A stretch of 6,385 nucleotides of DNA from CAZVPZ01 sp964629245. Its GTDB lineage: Archaea; Nanohalarchaeota; Nanosalinia; Nanosalinales; Nanosalinaceae. Each line of letters starts with the position of its first letter. Within the stretch, counting starts at the first letter, position 1. The notes below the pieces were generated by a model. The model ran no database searches. It saw nothing but the letters and a program-made list of their open reading frames with translations, and was not told where the DNA came from. The position numbers and the translations under genes are program-made. The DNA is taken from NCBI GenBank assembly GCA_964629245.1, contig CAZVPZ010000037.1:1-6385 (forward strand), in the 5' to 3' direction. Shown piece after piece: positions 1 through 4,843 of this stretch.

Positions 1-733
1 TCGCGAGTTCGTACTCCCGTTTTTTCACAGAGTTGAGTTCCAGGCTGAGTTCCGGCAGTGTAGTGCCGACGGCGACAACCGTGGCCCCCATTGTTTCGAG
101 CGGGATGCCGAGGCTCTGTCCCAGGCCGACAGCAGAACCCACGGTGAGCCGGGATCCCACCAGAAGTATCGCGATGCTTCCCAGGAGCTTCACACCGGTT
201 CCCTTCAGACCTGATCCTATGGTCTCCTGCTCCATCTTTTCCTCCACCTCCTGCTCCTCTTCCCTGACTATCTTCTCTATTATGTTGGTCCTGCTGAGGT
301 AGTAGACAGAGAGACCGTAGGTGAGGAGCAGCATCACTCCGTGCCACCAGGCCAGGTGTTTCACAACTAGCACAGCAGAGGCTATTATCGTTATCACGGC
401 GAGGATTTTCACAAGGGTCTTCTCCGTCTCCCTGTCTACCTTCAGGGTTCCCGCGGCTATGGCCGAGGCCCCGAGGACCAGCGTCAGGTTTACGAGGCTC
501 GCACCTATCAGGTCGCCAGCGGAAAGCTCCGCGACCTTCTGGACCACGGAGAGGACAGCGGTGGCGATCTCGGGAAGACCCGTTGAAACCGAGATTATCA
601 GGAATCCTACCGTGAAGCTGGATATGCCGAGAATTTCAGCCAGCTCCACTGAATACCGCACACCACGGTCTCCCGCGAACCACAGCAGCGCCATCCCCGC
701 CACCAGCAGGACCGGATCTCCGAGTATAGCCAT
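1..733 (-). CDS. CaCA-family sodium/calcium (cation/Ca2+) exchanger, 3' end cut by window
   Basis: Integral membrane antiporter of the CaCA superfamily, expected to exchange Ca2+ for Na+ or H+ across the cytoplasmic membrane. 244 codons are present and the frame is open at the left edge. The first alpha repeat is at residues 50-88: STGLPEIATA with the ion-binding Glu55, then GDLIGASLVNLTLVLG. The second begins at 221-232 (AVGTTLPELSLE, Glu228). Hydrophobic segments lie around 8-20, 40-62, 75-95, 108-124, 132-147 and 183-203. A Glu-rich cytosolic loop (153-170) separates the two halves. Oddity: the usual GNxxGSN of the first repeat reads GDLIGAS, so Asn74 is Asp and the Ser-Asn pair is Ala-Ser, which may alter cation preference. 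ATG 733 is chosen because an in-frame TAA lies 21 bases upstream. It is divergent from the 829 gene. Family assignment is firm; the transported ion is inferred. Confidence 0.9.
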   Translation of the reverse strand, partial: MAILGDPVLLVAGMALLWFAGDRGVRYSVELAEILGISSFTVGFLIISVSTGLPEIATAVLSVVQKVAELSAGDLIGASLVNLTLVLGASAIAAGTLKVDRETEKTLVKILAVITIIASAVLVVKHLAWWHGVMLLLTYGLSVYYLSRTNIIEKIVREEEQEVEEKMEQETIGSGLKGTGVKLLGSIAILLVGSRLTVGSAVGLGQSLGIPLETMGATVVAVGTTLPELSLELNSVKKREYELA

Positions 734-766
734 ACTACAACCTGTTTGAGTTAGCTAAAGATTCGG

Positions 767-773
767 ATAAAAA
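767..773 (-). promoter_or_regulatory. TATA-like box for the CaCA exchanger gene
   Basis: TTTTTAT on the minus strand, 34-40 bases before ATG 733. The same heptamer precedes trkH. With the usual archaeal TATA-to-start distance, transcription would begin about 10 bases before the ATG, giving a very short leader without a clear Shine-Dalgarno sequence. Predicted from sequence only. Confidence 0.45.
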
Positions 774-798
774 TCATTGTGGAAAGAGGAAACAAGCG

Positions 799-805
799 AT
801 TTAAG
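799..805 (+). promoter_or_regulatory. TATA-like box for the 829-1362 gene
   Basis: ATTTAAG at -30 to -24 relative to ATG 829, inside an AT-rich stretch (799-820). The offset fits a leaderless transcript starting at the ATG, and there is no Shine-Dalgarno sequence before it. It stands back to back with the exchanger promoter at 767-773, so the 95-base gap is a divergent promoter region. Confidence 0.5.
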
Positions 806-828
806 TTTTTACTTTTAAGTGGCAAACC

Positions 829-1362
829 ATGCTCTCCGGTGAAGATGTCGAGAACTCCGTGGACATGTGGAACCTCGCGATCGGCAGGGGGCCCTACTTC
901 GAGGAAGACCTTTTCGAGAGGGATTACGTGAAAAGGTTCGACGATATCGAACTGCTGCTCCTTGACGGGGAGCGCAGGGAAGACTTCTACGACAGCTGGC
1001 ACATGGAGAACGGCGGGAAGCTAGGGAAGAGGCACGTTCTATACACCGTTTACGGGGTCCTGGGAGGTTTCTGGGCCACTCAGGAACTCCTCGACGGCAA
1101 CTGGGAGGCGCTGGACGCGCTGGCCGCGCCGGTTGAAGGTTTGAGCGGCTACCTGCTGTTAGACACGACCAGGAACCTCGGTAAAGAGGCGTACGACAGG
1201 GTCCTGAACCCGAAGCAGGACCTCAGGACCATGGGACCGGAAGGTCTCGACGATTACAGGCTGGTCGCGGTCGAACCCGGTTTCTACCAGCAGGTAGAGC
1301 AGGACGGCATCGAAGTCGGTCGAGACGAGATAATGGCGCACTCGGTCGACCCCTATCCCTGA
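829..1362 (+). CDS. Unknown acidic protein, 177 aa
   Basis: I do not recognise the family. The product is soluble-looking, with no signal peptide and no clear membrane segment. It is strongly acidic (37 Asp/Glu of 177), as expected for a cytoplasmic protein of a salt-in halophile. The N-terminal third is charged and rich in aromatic residues (FEEDLFERDYVKRFDD, residues 24-39). The middle (about 69-113) is more hydrophobic and Gly-rich (YTVYGVLGGFWATQELL, then LSGYLLLD). The C-terminus is again acidic. Start: the first ATG lies 24 bases after a TATA-like heptamer, with no ribosome binding site, so translation is probably leaderless. It is the only plus-strand gene between the two ion-transport loci. 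Its TGA stop lies within the 3' end of the photolyase remnant on the opposite strand. The ORF is real by length, promoter and composition; function is unknown. Confidence 0.75.
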   Translation: MLSGEDVENSVDMWNLAIGRGPYFEEDLFERDYVKRFDDIELLLLDGERREDFYDSWHMENGGKLGKRHVLYTVYGVLGGFWATQELLDGNWEALDALAAPVEGLSGYLLLDTTRNLGKEAYDRVLNPKQDLRTMGPEGLDDYRLVAVEPGFYQQVEQDGIEVGRDEIMAHSVDPYP

Positions 1363-1513
1363 TCAGCGGCCTCCTCGAACATCTTTACCGCCTGCTTCCA
1401 CAGGTTGAAGACCCTGAAGTAGTCGTGAGGTCACGCCAGTCCAGAAACAGGTCCTTGGCGGCGAAGCTCGTCACCACCATCCTGGGGTGGTTGTGCATCC
1501 AGCCCGTCCTCTC
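1353..1513 (-). pseudogene. Photolyase/cryptochrome FAD-binding domain remnant, internally deleted and frameshifted
   Basis: Two separate pieces of the photolyase C-terminal FAD-binding domain are readable on the minus strand. Piece one (1513 down to about 1430) reads ERTGWMHNHPRMVVTSFA then AKDLFLDWRD. This matches the family signature TGWMHNRxRMxVASFLxKDLxxDWR. Piece two (about 1427 down to 1353), in another frame, reads HDYFRVFNLWKQAVKMFEEA and stops at TAG. This matches the later signature PYFRxFNPxxQ. In an intact enzyme about 40 residues, including the NNGGWQWxAGxGxD stretch, separate these motifs. Here they abut, with a frame change near 1428-1429. The N-terminal antenna domain and the C-terminal tail are also missing. 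The remnant cannot encode a working enzyme. It overlaps the ends of both flanking genes, so they probably adopted stop codons within or beside it. Identification rests on remembered motifs. Confidence 0.82.
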
Positions 1514-2036
1514 ATGCCACGTTAATATCTTGGTGGTACCAGTCCTCTAGTCCCTCGAGTTCTTCGGGCAGACGGAAGAACTCTGCGTCTGCCTGCTCGT
1601 TGGCGGTCATGATTTCGCCGAGCAGTCTCTCATGCATCTCCGCCCCGACGTCCCAGAGGCTGTCCGTCACGGGGCTGTTAGTTGCCTCCACCTCGATATC
1701 GCCGTCGACCTTTGCCGCGTATACGCCGTATCCTTCCCCGGGTAGCGAGGGAACAGCGTCACGGTCCACCATCTCATCGACTATCTCGTACTGCCCGCCG
1801 CTGAAGCTGTAGAAGTTCTCGACGGGTATCCACGCCGTGGCCTTCCATCCTTCCCCGTCATGCACGCTGTGGACAGCGGTGTTCTCCATCAGGTCCGTGT
1901 AGCTTGACACCTCTCCTCCGGCGGTTGTGCCAGCGTAGAACAGTTCCTGGATGTCTCCTGAAGGGTCCAACTCGATGCCGGCAGCCATGCCTCCTCTTTC
2001 AAGGGTCTCGACTATGTCTTGGGGCTCCCTCTCCAT
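1512..2036 (-). CDS. Unknown highly acidic protein, 174 aa
   Basis: Not recognised. It has 39 Asp/Glu against 7 Lys/Arg in 174 residues, an extreme salt-in composition. There is no signal peptide or membrane helix, so it is probably cytoplasmic. The first two thirds look beta-rich, with Gly/Ser/Tyr/Thr-rich stretches (LFYAGTTAGGEVSSYTDL, WIPVENFYSFSGGQYEIV). The last third looks helical (MHERLLGEIMTANEQADAEF, then LPEELEGLEDW). The start ATG 2036 has a TATA-like heptamer 25-31 bases upstream and no ribosome binding site, so it is likely leaderless. Oddity: the final residues (about DINVA) and the TGA at 1514-1512 run into the photolyase remnant, so the present C-terminus may not be ancestral. 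It lies downstream of the small basic gene but has its own promoter. Confidence 0.75.
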   Translation of the reverse strand: MEREPQDIVETLERGGMAAGIELDPSGDIQELFYAGTTAGGEVSSYTDLMENTAVHSVHDGEGWKATAWIPVENFYSFSGGQYEIVDEMVDRDAVPSLPGEGYGVYAAKVDGDIEVEATNSPVTDSLWDVGAEMHERLLGEIMTANEQADAEFFRLPEELEGLEDWYHQDINVA

Positions 2037-2051
2037 GTGGACTTATTGGGG

Positions 2052-2072
2052 CCTGAAATGATTTAATTCAGG
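2052..2072. promoter_or_regulatory. Inverted repeat spanning the TATA box of the 174-aa gene
   Basis: CCTGAA (2052-2057) and TTCAGG (2067-2072) are exact inverted copies separated by 9 bases; the inner bases are partly symmetric too. The 21-base span is about two helical turns. The TATA-like ATTAAAT of the downstream minus-strand gene (2061-2067) sits within it. It could be an operator for a dimeric regulator that blocks TBP. It also lies just after the stop of the small basic gene, so a weak terminator hairpin is the alternative. No T-run follows to favour termination. Confidence 0.4.
2061..2067 (-). promoter_or_regulatory. TATA-like box for the 174-aa gene
   Basis: Minus-strand ATTAAAT at -31 to -25 from ATG 2036. 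The offset matches the leaderless arrangement of several other genes in this window. Confidence 0.5.
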
Positions 2073-2079
2073 GCTGGTA

Positions 2080-2220
2080 TCAGAGCTTCTTCTTTATCCT
2101 GCGGAGGACAGACCTGAATATCCTGAACTCGATGTAGACCGTTATAATCCTGCGTATCTTCCTGAAGGCGTACTTACGGACCTTCTTCTTTACCTTCCGC
2201 TTGAAGTCCTTGAACCCCAT
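2080..2220 (-). CDS. Very basic small protein, 46 aa, function unknown
   Basis: A complete short frame from ATG 2220 to TGA 2082-2080. It has 20 Lys/Arg and only two acidic residues (Asp5, Glu31) in 46, a net charge near +18, the opposite of the acidic proteins around it. Basic runs are at 7-16 (KRKVKKKVRK) and 40-45 (RRIKKK). Large hydrophobic residues recur every three or four positions (F3, F6, V10, V14, Y17, I22, I25, Y29, F32, V38/L39, I42, L46), which suggests one long amphipathic helix. It is not hydrophobic enough for an ordinary transmembrane span. Nucleic-acid binding, a membrane-surface peptide or a polyanion partner are possible; I infer no specific role. Support for being real: a well-placed TATA-like box, an ATG with leaderless spacing, and a frame that fills the gap between trkA and the next gene. 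I do not recognise it. Confidence 0.65.
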   Translation of the reverse strand: MGFKDFKRKVKKKVRKYAFRKIRRIITVYIEFRIFRSVLRRIKKKL

Positions 2221-2242
2221 GTACAAGGATTGGTAGCGGATG

Positions 2243-2249
2243 CTTTAAT
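2243..2249 (-). promoter_or_regulatory. TATA-like box for the 46-aa basic gene, over the trkA stop codon
   Basis: Minus-strand ATTAAAG at -29 to -23 from ATG 2220. It contains the trkA TAA stop (2247-2245), so the last codons of trkA double as the promoter core of the next gene. This allows the small gene to be transcribed independently of the trk operon. Confidence 0.45.
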
Positions 2250-2904
2250 GTTTCTGGAAGAAGTCGTCCAGCTTCGACTTCTGCTCCTCCGGCCCGATGA
2301 GAACTATCTCGTTGCCTTCCTCCAGCCGCACATTCATGTCCCCGGCGAGGGTGTTCTGCTCCTGGAGCACCGCCACCGCCTTGAACCGGGACGGGAAGCG
2401 CTTCATCTCCGCCATCTCATTGACAGTCGCCCCGACAAGATCTGAATCCTCGGAAATCGAAGCCTTCAGTACCTCCCGGTTGTTAGACAGGTTGGCGAGT
2501 TTCACCAGGTAGGGGTGTTCCACGGTCGAGATGAACTCGGATATCAGCAGGTCGGTGTGTCCTATGGTCTCCGCTCCGATTATCTGGAAAGCCTCGTAGT
2601 ACTCGTTGTCCTCGACACGCGACACTACCTTCGGCACGCCGTACTTCTTCGCGAGGGAGCACACCACCATGTTCTCGTTGTCATCCTTCCTGGTCGCTAT
2701 CAGCACGTCTGCCTGGGTTATCCCCGCGTCCTCAAGCGCTGTGAGTGTGGATGGCTCCTTGTTGATGACCGTGGCACCGGAAGAGGAATACAGGCGTTCG
2801 CACTTGTCCTTGTCCTCGTCGATGACGACGACATCGTGGCTGTCCTCCAGCGCGTTGACCAGTCTTGTAGACAGAGTGTTTATCCCCGCTATTACGACGT
2901 ACAT
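2245..2904 (-). CDS. trkA: TrkA-type K+ uptake regulatory subunit (RCK_N + RCK_C), 219 aa
   Basis: Cytoplasmic regulatory subunit that assembles as a ring beneath the TrkH channel and gates K+ flow in response to bound nucleotide. One RCK unit is present: a Rossmann-like RCK_N (about 1-120) and an RCK_C lobe (about 136-217), normal for single-RCK archaeal forms. Visible landmarks are YVVIAGINTLSTRLVNAL (2-19), the beta-2 acidic residue Asp29 in VVVIDEDKDKC, and the family-typical ADVLIATRKDDNENMVVCSL. Oddity: the nucleotide-binding loop should read GxGxxG but is G7-I-N9-T-L-S12, so two of three glycines are replaced. Ligand choice or affinity may differ. ATG 2904 lies 7 bases after the trkH stop, so the two are cotranscribed. 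An AT-rich heptamer at 2934-2940 inside trkH could also give trkA its own transcript. Confidence 0.9.
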   Translation of the reverse strand: MYVVIAGINTLSTRLVNALEDSHDVVVIDEDKDKCERLYSSSGATVINKEPSTLTALEDAGITQADVLIATRKDDNENMVVCSLAKKYGVPKVVSRVEDNEYYEAFQIIGAETIGHTDLLISEFISTVEHPYLVKLANLSNNREVLKASISEDSDLVGATVNEMAEMKRFPSRFKAVAVLQEQNTLAGDMNVRLEEGNEIVLIGPEEQKSKLDDFFQKH

Positions 2905-2911
2905 GCCTAGA

Positions 2912-4342
2912 TCAGTGTTTGAACAGCTTGCTATTAAAAATTGCCAGTACCGGCAGCATCTCGAGTCGACCGGCTATCATGACCGCGATCCAGACGAACT
3001 TGGTGAAAGGCGTGAGCGAGATGATGCGGTCCATCGGCAGGAAGATGGGACCCATATTGCCCGCCGCCGAAACGCTTCCAGATAACGCGGCGAGGAAGCT
3101 TATGTCCTCGACAAGTACGACGGGAATCGCAGAGCCGAACGCGACCACCACCCAGATGAAGAAGAGCACGGAGATGGTCCTGACCGTCGGGTCGTCCATT
3201 ATCTCCCCGTCTATCTTGACCTCGTTAATCGCCGTTTCCGGAAGTGAATAGGCCCGGATCCGGGTCCTTACCATCTCCATCATGGTCTTCAGCCTGAACA
3301 TCTTCCATCCTCCGGAGGTCGAGCCCAGCGAGCCACCGACGAACATCACCCCGATAAGCAATATCTGGAGCGGTACGCCAAAAGCCAGTATATCCGTGTT
3401 GCCGTATCCCGTGGAAGAAAGGAACGCGGCCGAGGTGAATAGCGACTCAAGTACTGTCTCCCCACCAGAGAGCCCGCGTGAAAGCATGCTGGCGCCTATC
3501 AACACCGATATGAGAAGGAAAGCGGTGGTGTAGAGCCTGAACTCAGAGTTTTCCCTGAGTGAGGAGAAGTCTGTCTGGAGCACCTTGTAGAGAAGAACGA
3601 AGTTCACTCCGCCTATAAACATGAAGAGCACAGTAGCTGACTCTATCGCCACCGAATTGAAACCGCCGATGCTCGCCCCCATCGTGGAGAAACCTCCCGT
3701 GGATATCGCGGAGAAGGCGTGGAGCATCGCGTCGAAAGAGGGCATCCCGAGAAGGATGTAGGTCGACGTGATAATCACGGTCAGGAAGCCGTATACCTTC
3801 CATAGAGCTATTATCGACTTCATCAGCGAGGGTCTTATGGAGCCAGAGTCGGTCTTATGGGCCTCCGCGGAGAAGAGGCGGCGCGTCGCGCCGCCTGATT
3901 CACGGATGACCGCGATGAAGAAGGTCAGGATGCCGAGGCCGCCTATCCACTGCATGAAGGACCGCCAGAAAAGTATCGAGAGGGGGAGCGTCTCCGGCTC
4001 TGCGACCACTGATATCCCTGTAGTGGTCAGGCCCGCTGCGGACTCGAAAAGGGCGTTGACAAAACTCAGGTAGGGCAGGAGCGGGATAGCACCGAGTCCT
4101 ATGGCGAGCACCCATCCCAGAACAGTTGCGAGCATCGCCTCGCTGACAGTCGGTGACTCCGGTTGTCCCAGGAATTTCATACCTCTGCCTGCTATGAGTG
4201 AGAGCGCGGCTGATAGTGCGAACCCTGTGCCGAGAGTCCAGGGCTCCGAGTAGTAAAGGACCACGAGGAGCGGTATCAGCAGGATTGCGCCGAACACCTG
4301 TAGAAAACTGCCCAGGAACCCCATGACAACCGTGGTGCGCAT
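2912..4342 (-). CDS. trkH: TrkH-family potassium uptake channel subunit, 476 aa
   Basis: Membrane K+-translocating subunit. It accumulates the K+ that salt-in halophiles use to balance external salt. The length is normal for TrkH. All four pore loops (M1-P-M2 repeats) are visible: TTTG at 106-109, STGGF at 214-218, STGYG at 310-314, and AAGNMGP at 426-432. The family motif QWIGGLGI lies at 131-138. The glycine/serine-rich gate stretch GGSLGSTSGGWK lies at 336-347. The filter glycines are present in every loop, so the protein looks functional. It is first in the operon, followed 7 bases later by trkA. The start ATG 4342 is supported by a TATA-like box 24-30 bases upstream with no ribosome binding site; Met7 (4324) is an alternative. 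A perfect 21-base palindrome lies within the gene at 3876-3896, with a 10-base direct repeat nearby. Confidence 0.95.
   Translation of the reverse strand: MRTTVVMGFLGSFLQVFGAILLIPLLVVLYYSEPWTLGTGFALSAALSLIAGRGMKFLGQPESPTVSEAMLATVLGWVLAIGLGAIPLLPYLSFVNALFESAAGLTTTGISVVAEPETLPLSILFWRSFMQWIGGLGILTFFIAVIRESGGATRRLFSAEAHKTDSGSIRPSLMKSIIALWKVYGFLTVIITSTYILLGMPSFDAMLHAFSAISTGGFSTMGASIGGFNSVAIESATVLFMFIGGVNFVLLYKVLQTDFSSLRENSEFRLYTTAFLLISVLIGASMLSRGLSGGETVLESLFTSAAFLSSTGYGNTDILAFGVPLQILLIGVMFVGGSLGSTSGGWKMFRLKTMMEMVRTRIRAYSLPETAINEVKIDGEIMDDPTVRTISVLFFIWVVVAFGSAIPVVLVEDISFLAALSGSVSAAGNMGPIFLPMDRIISLTPFTKFVWIAVMIAGRLEMLPVLAIFNSKLFKH
2934..2940 (-). promoter_or_regulatory. Possible internal TATA-like box for trkA
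   Basis: Minus-strand TTTTTAA at -36 to -30 from the trkA ATG, inside the last codons of trkH (Ile-Phe-Asn-Ser-Lys). It would give a start site about 6-10 bases before trkA. It may equally be ordinary coding sequence. Confidence 0.2.
3831..3860. repeat. 10-base direct repeat within trkH
   Basis: GGTCTTATGG occurs at 3831-3840 and again at 3851-3860, start points exactly 20 bases apart. The copies fall in different reading frames of trkH (covering Ser-Ile-Arg-Pro and His-Lys-Thr), so protein repetition does not explain them. No function is apparent. Confidence 0.5.
3876..3896. repeat. Perfect GC-rich inverted repeat within trkH
   Basis: AGGCGGCGCG (3876-3885), one T, then its exact reverse complement (3887-3896). 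It encodes the cytoplasmic loop around residues 149-156 of TrkH (SGGATRRL). It would form a strong hairpin or cruciform in the mRNA or DNA, and it lies 15 bases from the direct repeat. A chance product of Gly/Ala/Arg codons in GC-rich DNA is possible. Confidence 0.6.
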
Positions 4343-4365
4343 GTACTGGAAATCGGTTCTCCGGA

Positions 4366-4372
4366 ATAAAAA
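4366..4372 (-). promoter_or_regulatory. TATA-like box for trkH-trkA
   Basis: Minus-strand TTTTTAT at -30 to -24 from the trkH ATG, in the divergent region shared with rps6e. The spacing fits a leaderless transcript. Confidence 0.5.
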
Positions 4373-4380
4373 GCTCCCCT

Positions 4381-4388
4381 AAGCGCTT
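4381..4388. promoter_or_regulatory. Short palindrome between divergent trkH and rps6e promoters
   Basis: AAGCGCTT is an exact 8-base palindrome. It lies 8 bases from the trkH TATA-like box and 2 bases from the rps6e one, where the factor-B element of rps6e would be. It may be a regulator site or simply part of that element. Confidence 0.2.
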
Positions 4389-4390
4389 TG

Positions 4391-4397
4391 ATTAAAA
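4391..4397 (+). promoter_or_regulatory. TATA-like box for the rps6e-aIF2 gamma operon
   Basis: ATTAAAA, 23-29 bases before an in-frame ATG at 4420. Transcription would therefore start near 4420, giving either a leader of about 39 bases before the S6e ATG at 4459 or a leaderless extended S6e. Confidence 0.5.
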
Positions 4398-4446
4398 AGA
4401 TTTCGTGTTCAAAACTGAGATGCTCGGAACCGCAGAGGAACTGAGC

Positions 4447-4453
4447 GAGGTGA
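4447..4453 (+). promoter_or_regulatory. Shine-Dalgarno sequence for rps6e
   Basis: GAGGTGA, a strong match to the archaeal 16S rRNA tail complement, 5 bases before ATG 4459. It fixes the S6e start in preference to upstream in-frame GTG 4405 or ATG 4420. Confidence 0.7.
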
Positions 4454-4458
4454 CATCA

Positions 4459-4842
4459 ATGCAGGTAACAGTTGGAACTCAGAGCGGAGACACACATCAG
4501 CTTGAAATCGACGATCCAGGTTCTATTGTAGGTAAAAAGGTAGGAGAAACGTTCAAGGGCGGAGTCATCGGCCTCGACGGATACACGCTGGAGATAACGG
4601 GCGGCAGTGACAGCGATGGCTTTCCCATGAGGGAATCCATCGACGGCACAGGTCGCAGGAAGGTTCTCCTGGAGAAAGGCGCCGGGATCAGGGAGAAAGA
4701 AAGCGGTGTCAGGAAGAAGAAATCGGTCAGGGGAAACACTGTTTCCGAGGACATCCAGCAGTTGAATACGAGGGTCGTCGAGGAAGGTTCCAAATCAGTG
4801 GAAGAACTGCTTTCCGGAGACACAGAGGAAGAAGGTGAATAG
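4459..4842 (+). CDS. rps6e: Small-subunit ribosomal protein eS6 (S6e)
   Basis: Archaeal/eukaryotic protein of the 30S subunit that binds rRNA. From ATG 4459 it is 127 residues, the usual archaeal length. Family landmarks: an N-terminal beta strand beginning MQVTVGTQSGDTHQLEID, then GSIVGKKVGETFKGG, GLDGYTLEITGGSDSDGFPM (about 38-57), and the basic rRNA-binding stretch EKESGVRKKKSVRGNTVSED (about 78-97), ending in QQLNTRVVEEG. The C-terminal tail (SVEELLSGDTEEEGE) is acidic, in keeping with a halophile. First gene of a plus-strand translation operon; the next gene begins at or just past its stop. The frame extends upstream (ATG 4420, GTG 4405), but family alignment and the Shine-Dalgarno sequence at 4447-4453 favour 4459. 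Confidence 0.95.
   Translation: MQVTVGTQSGDTHQLEIDDPGSIVGKKVGETFKGGVIGLDGYTLEITGGSDSDGFPMRESIDGTGRRKVLLEKGAGIREKESGVRKKKSVRGNTVSEDIQQLNTRVVEEGSKSVEELLSGDTEEEGE
4833..4838 (+). promoter_or_regulatory. Shine-Dalgarno sequence for the gene after rps6e
   Basis: AGGTGA inside the last codons of rps6e. It is 5 bases before GTG 4844, the same spacing as at rps6e, and 11 bases before ATG 4850. This favours GTG 4844 as the start and suggests translational coupling. Confidence 0.45.
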
Positions 4843-4843
4843 A

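Noticed and set aside
33..749. Two plus-strand frames (33-302 and 321-749)
   Set aside because: They are antisense to the CaCA exchanger, which has clear alpha-repeat motifs; their Ser/Thr/Arg-rich products are typical shadows.
734..828. Factor-independent terminator or riboswitch in the AT-rich gap
   Set aside because: The gap lies between divergent gene starts and has no stable stem; promoter elements explain the AT-richness.
1363..1511. Ordinary empty intergenic spacer
   Set aside because: Minus-strand translation shows photolyase signature motifs, so it is annotated as a gene relic.
2515..3085. Plus-strand frames 2515-2910 and 2606-3085
   Set aside because: They are antisense to trkA and the end of trkH, both firmly identified.
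4405..4458. S6e starting at GTG 4405
   Set aside because: It lies only 8 bases after the TATA-like box, so it would not be in the transcript, and the extension has no family support.
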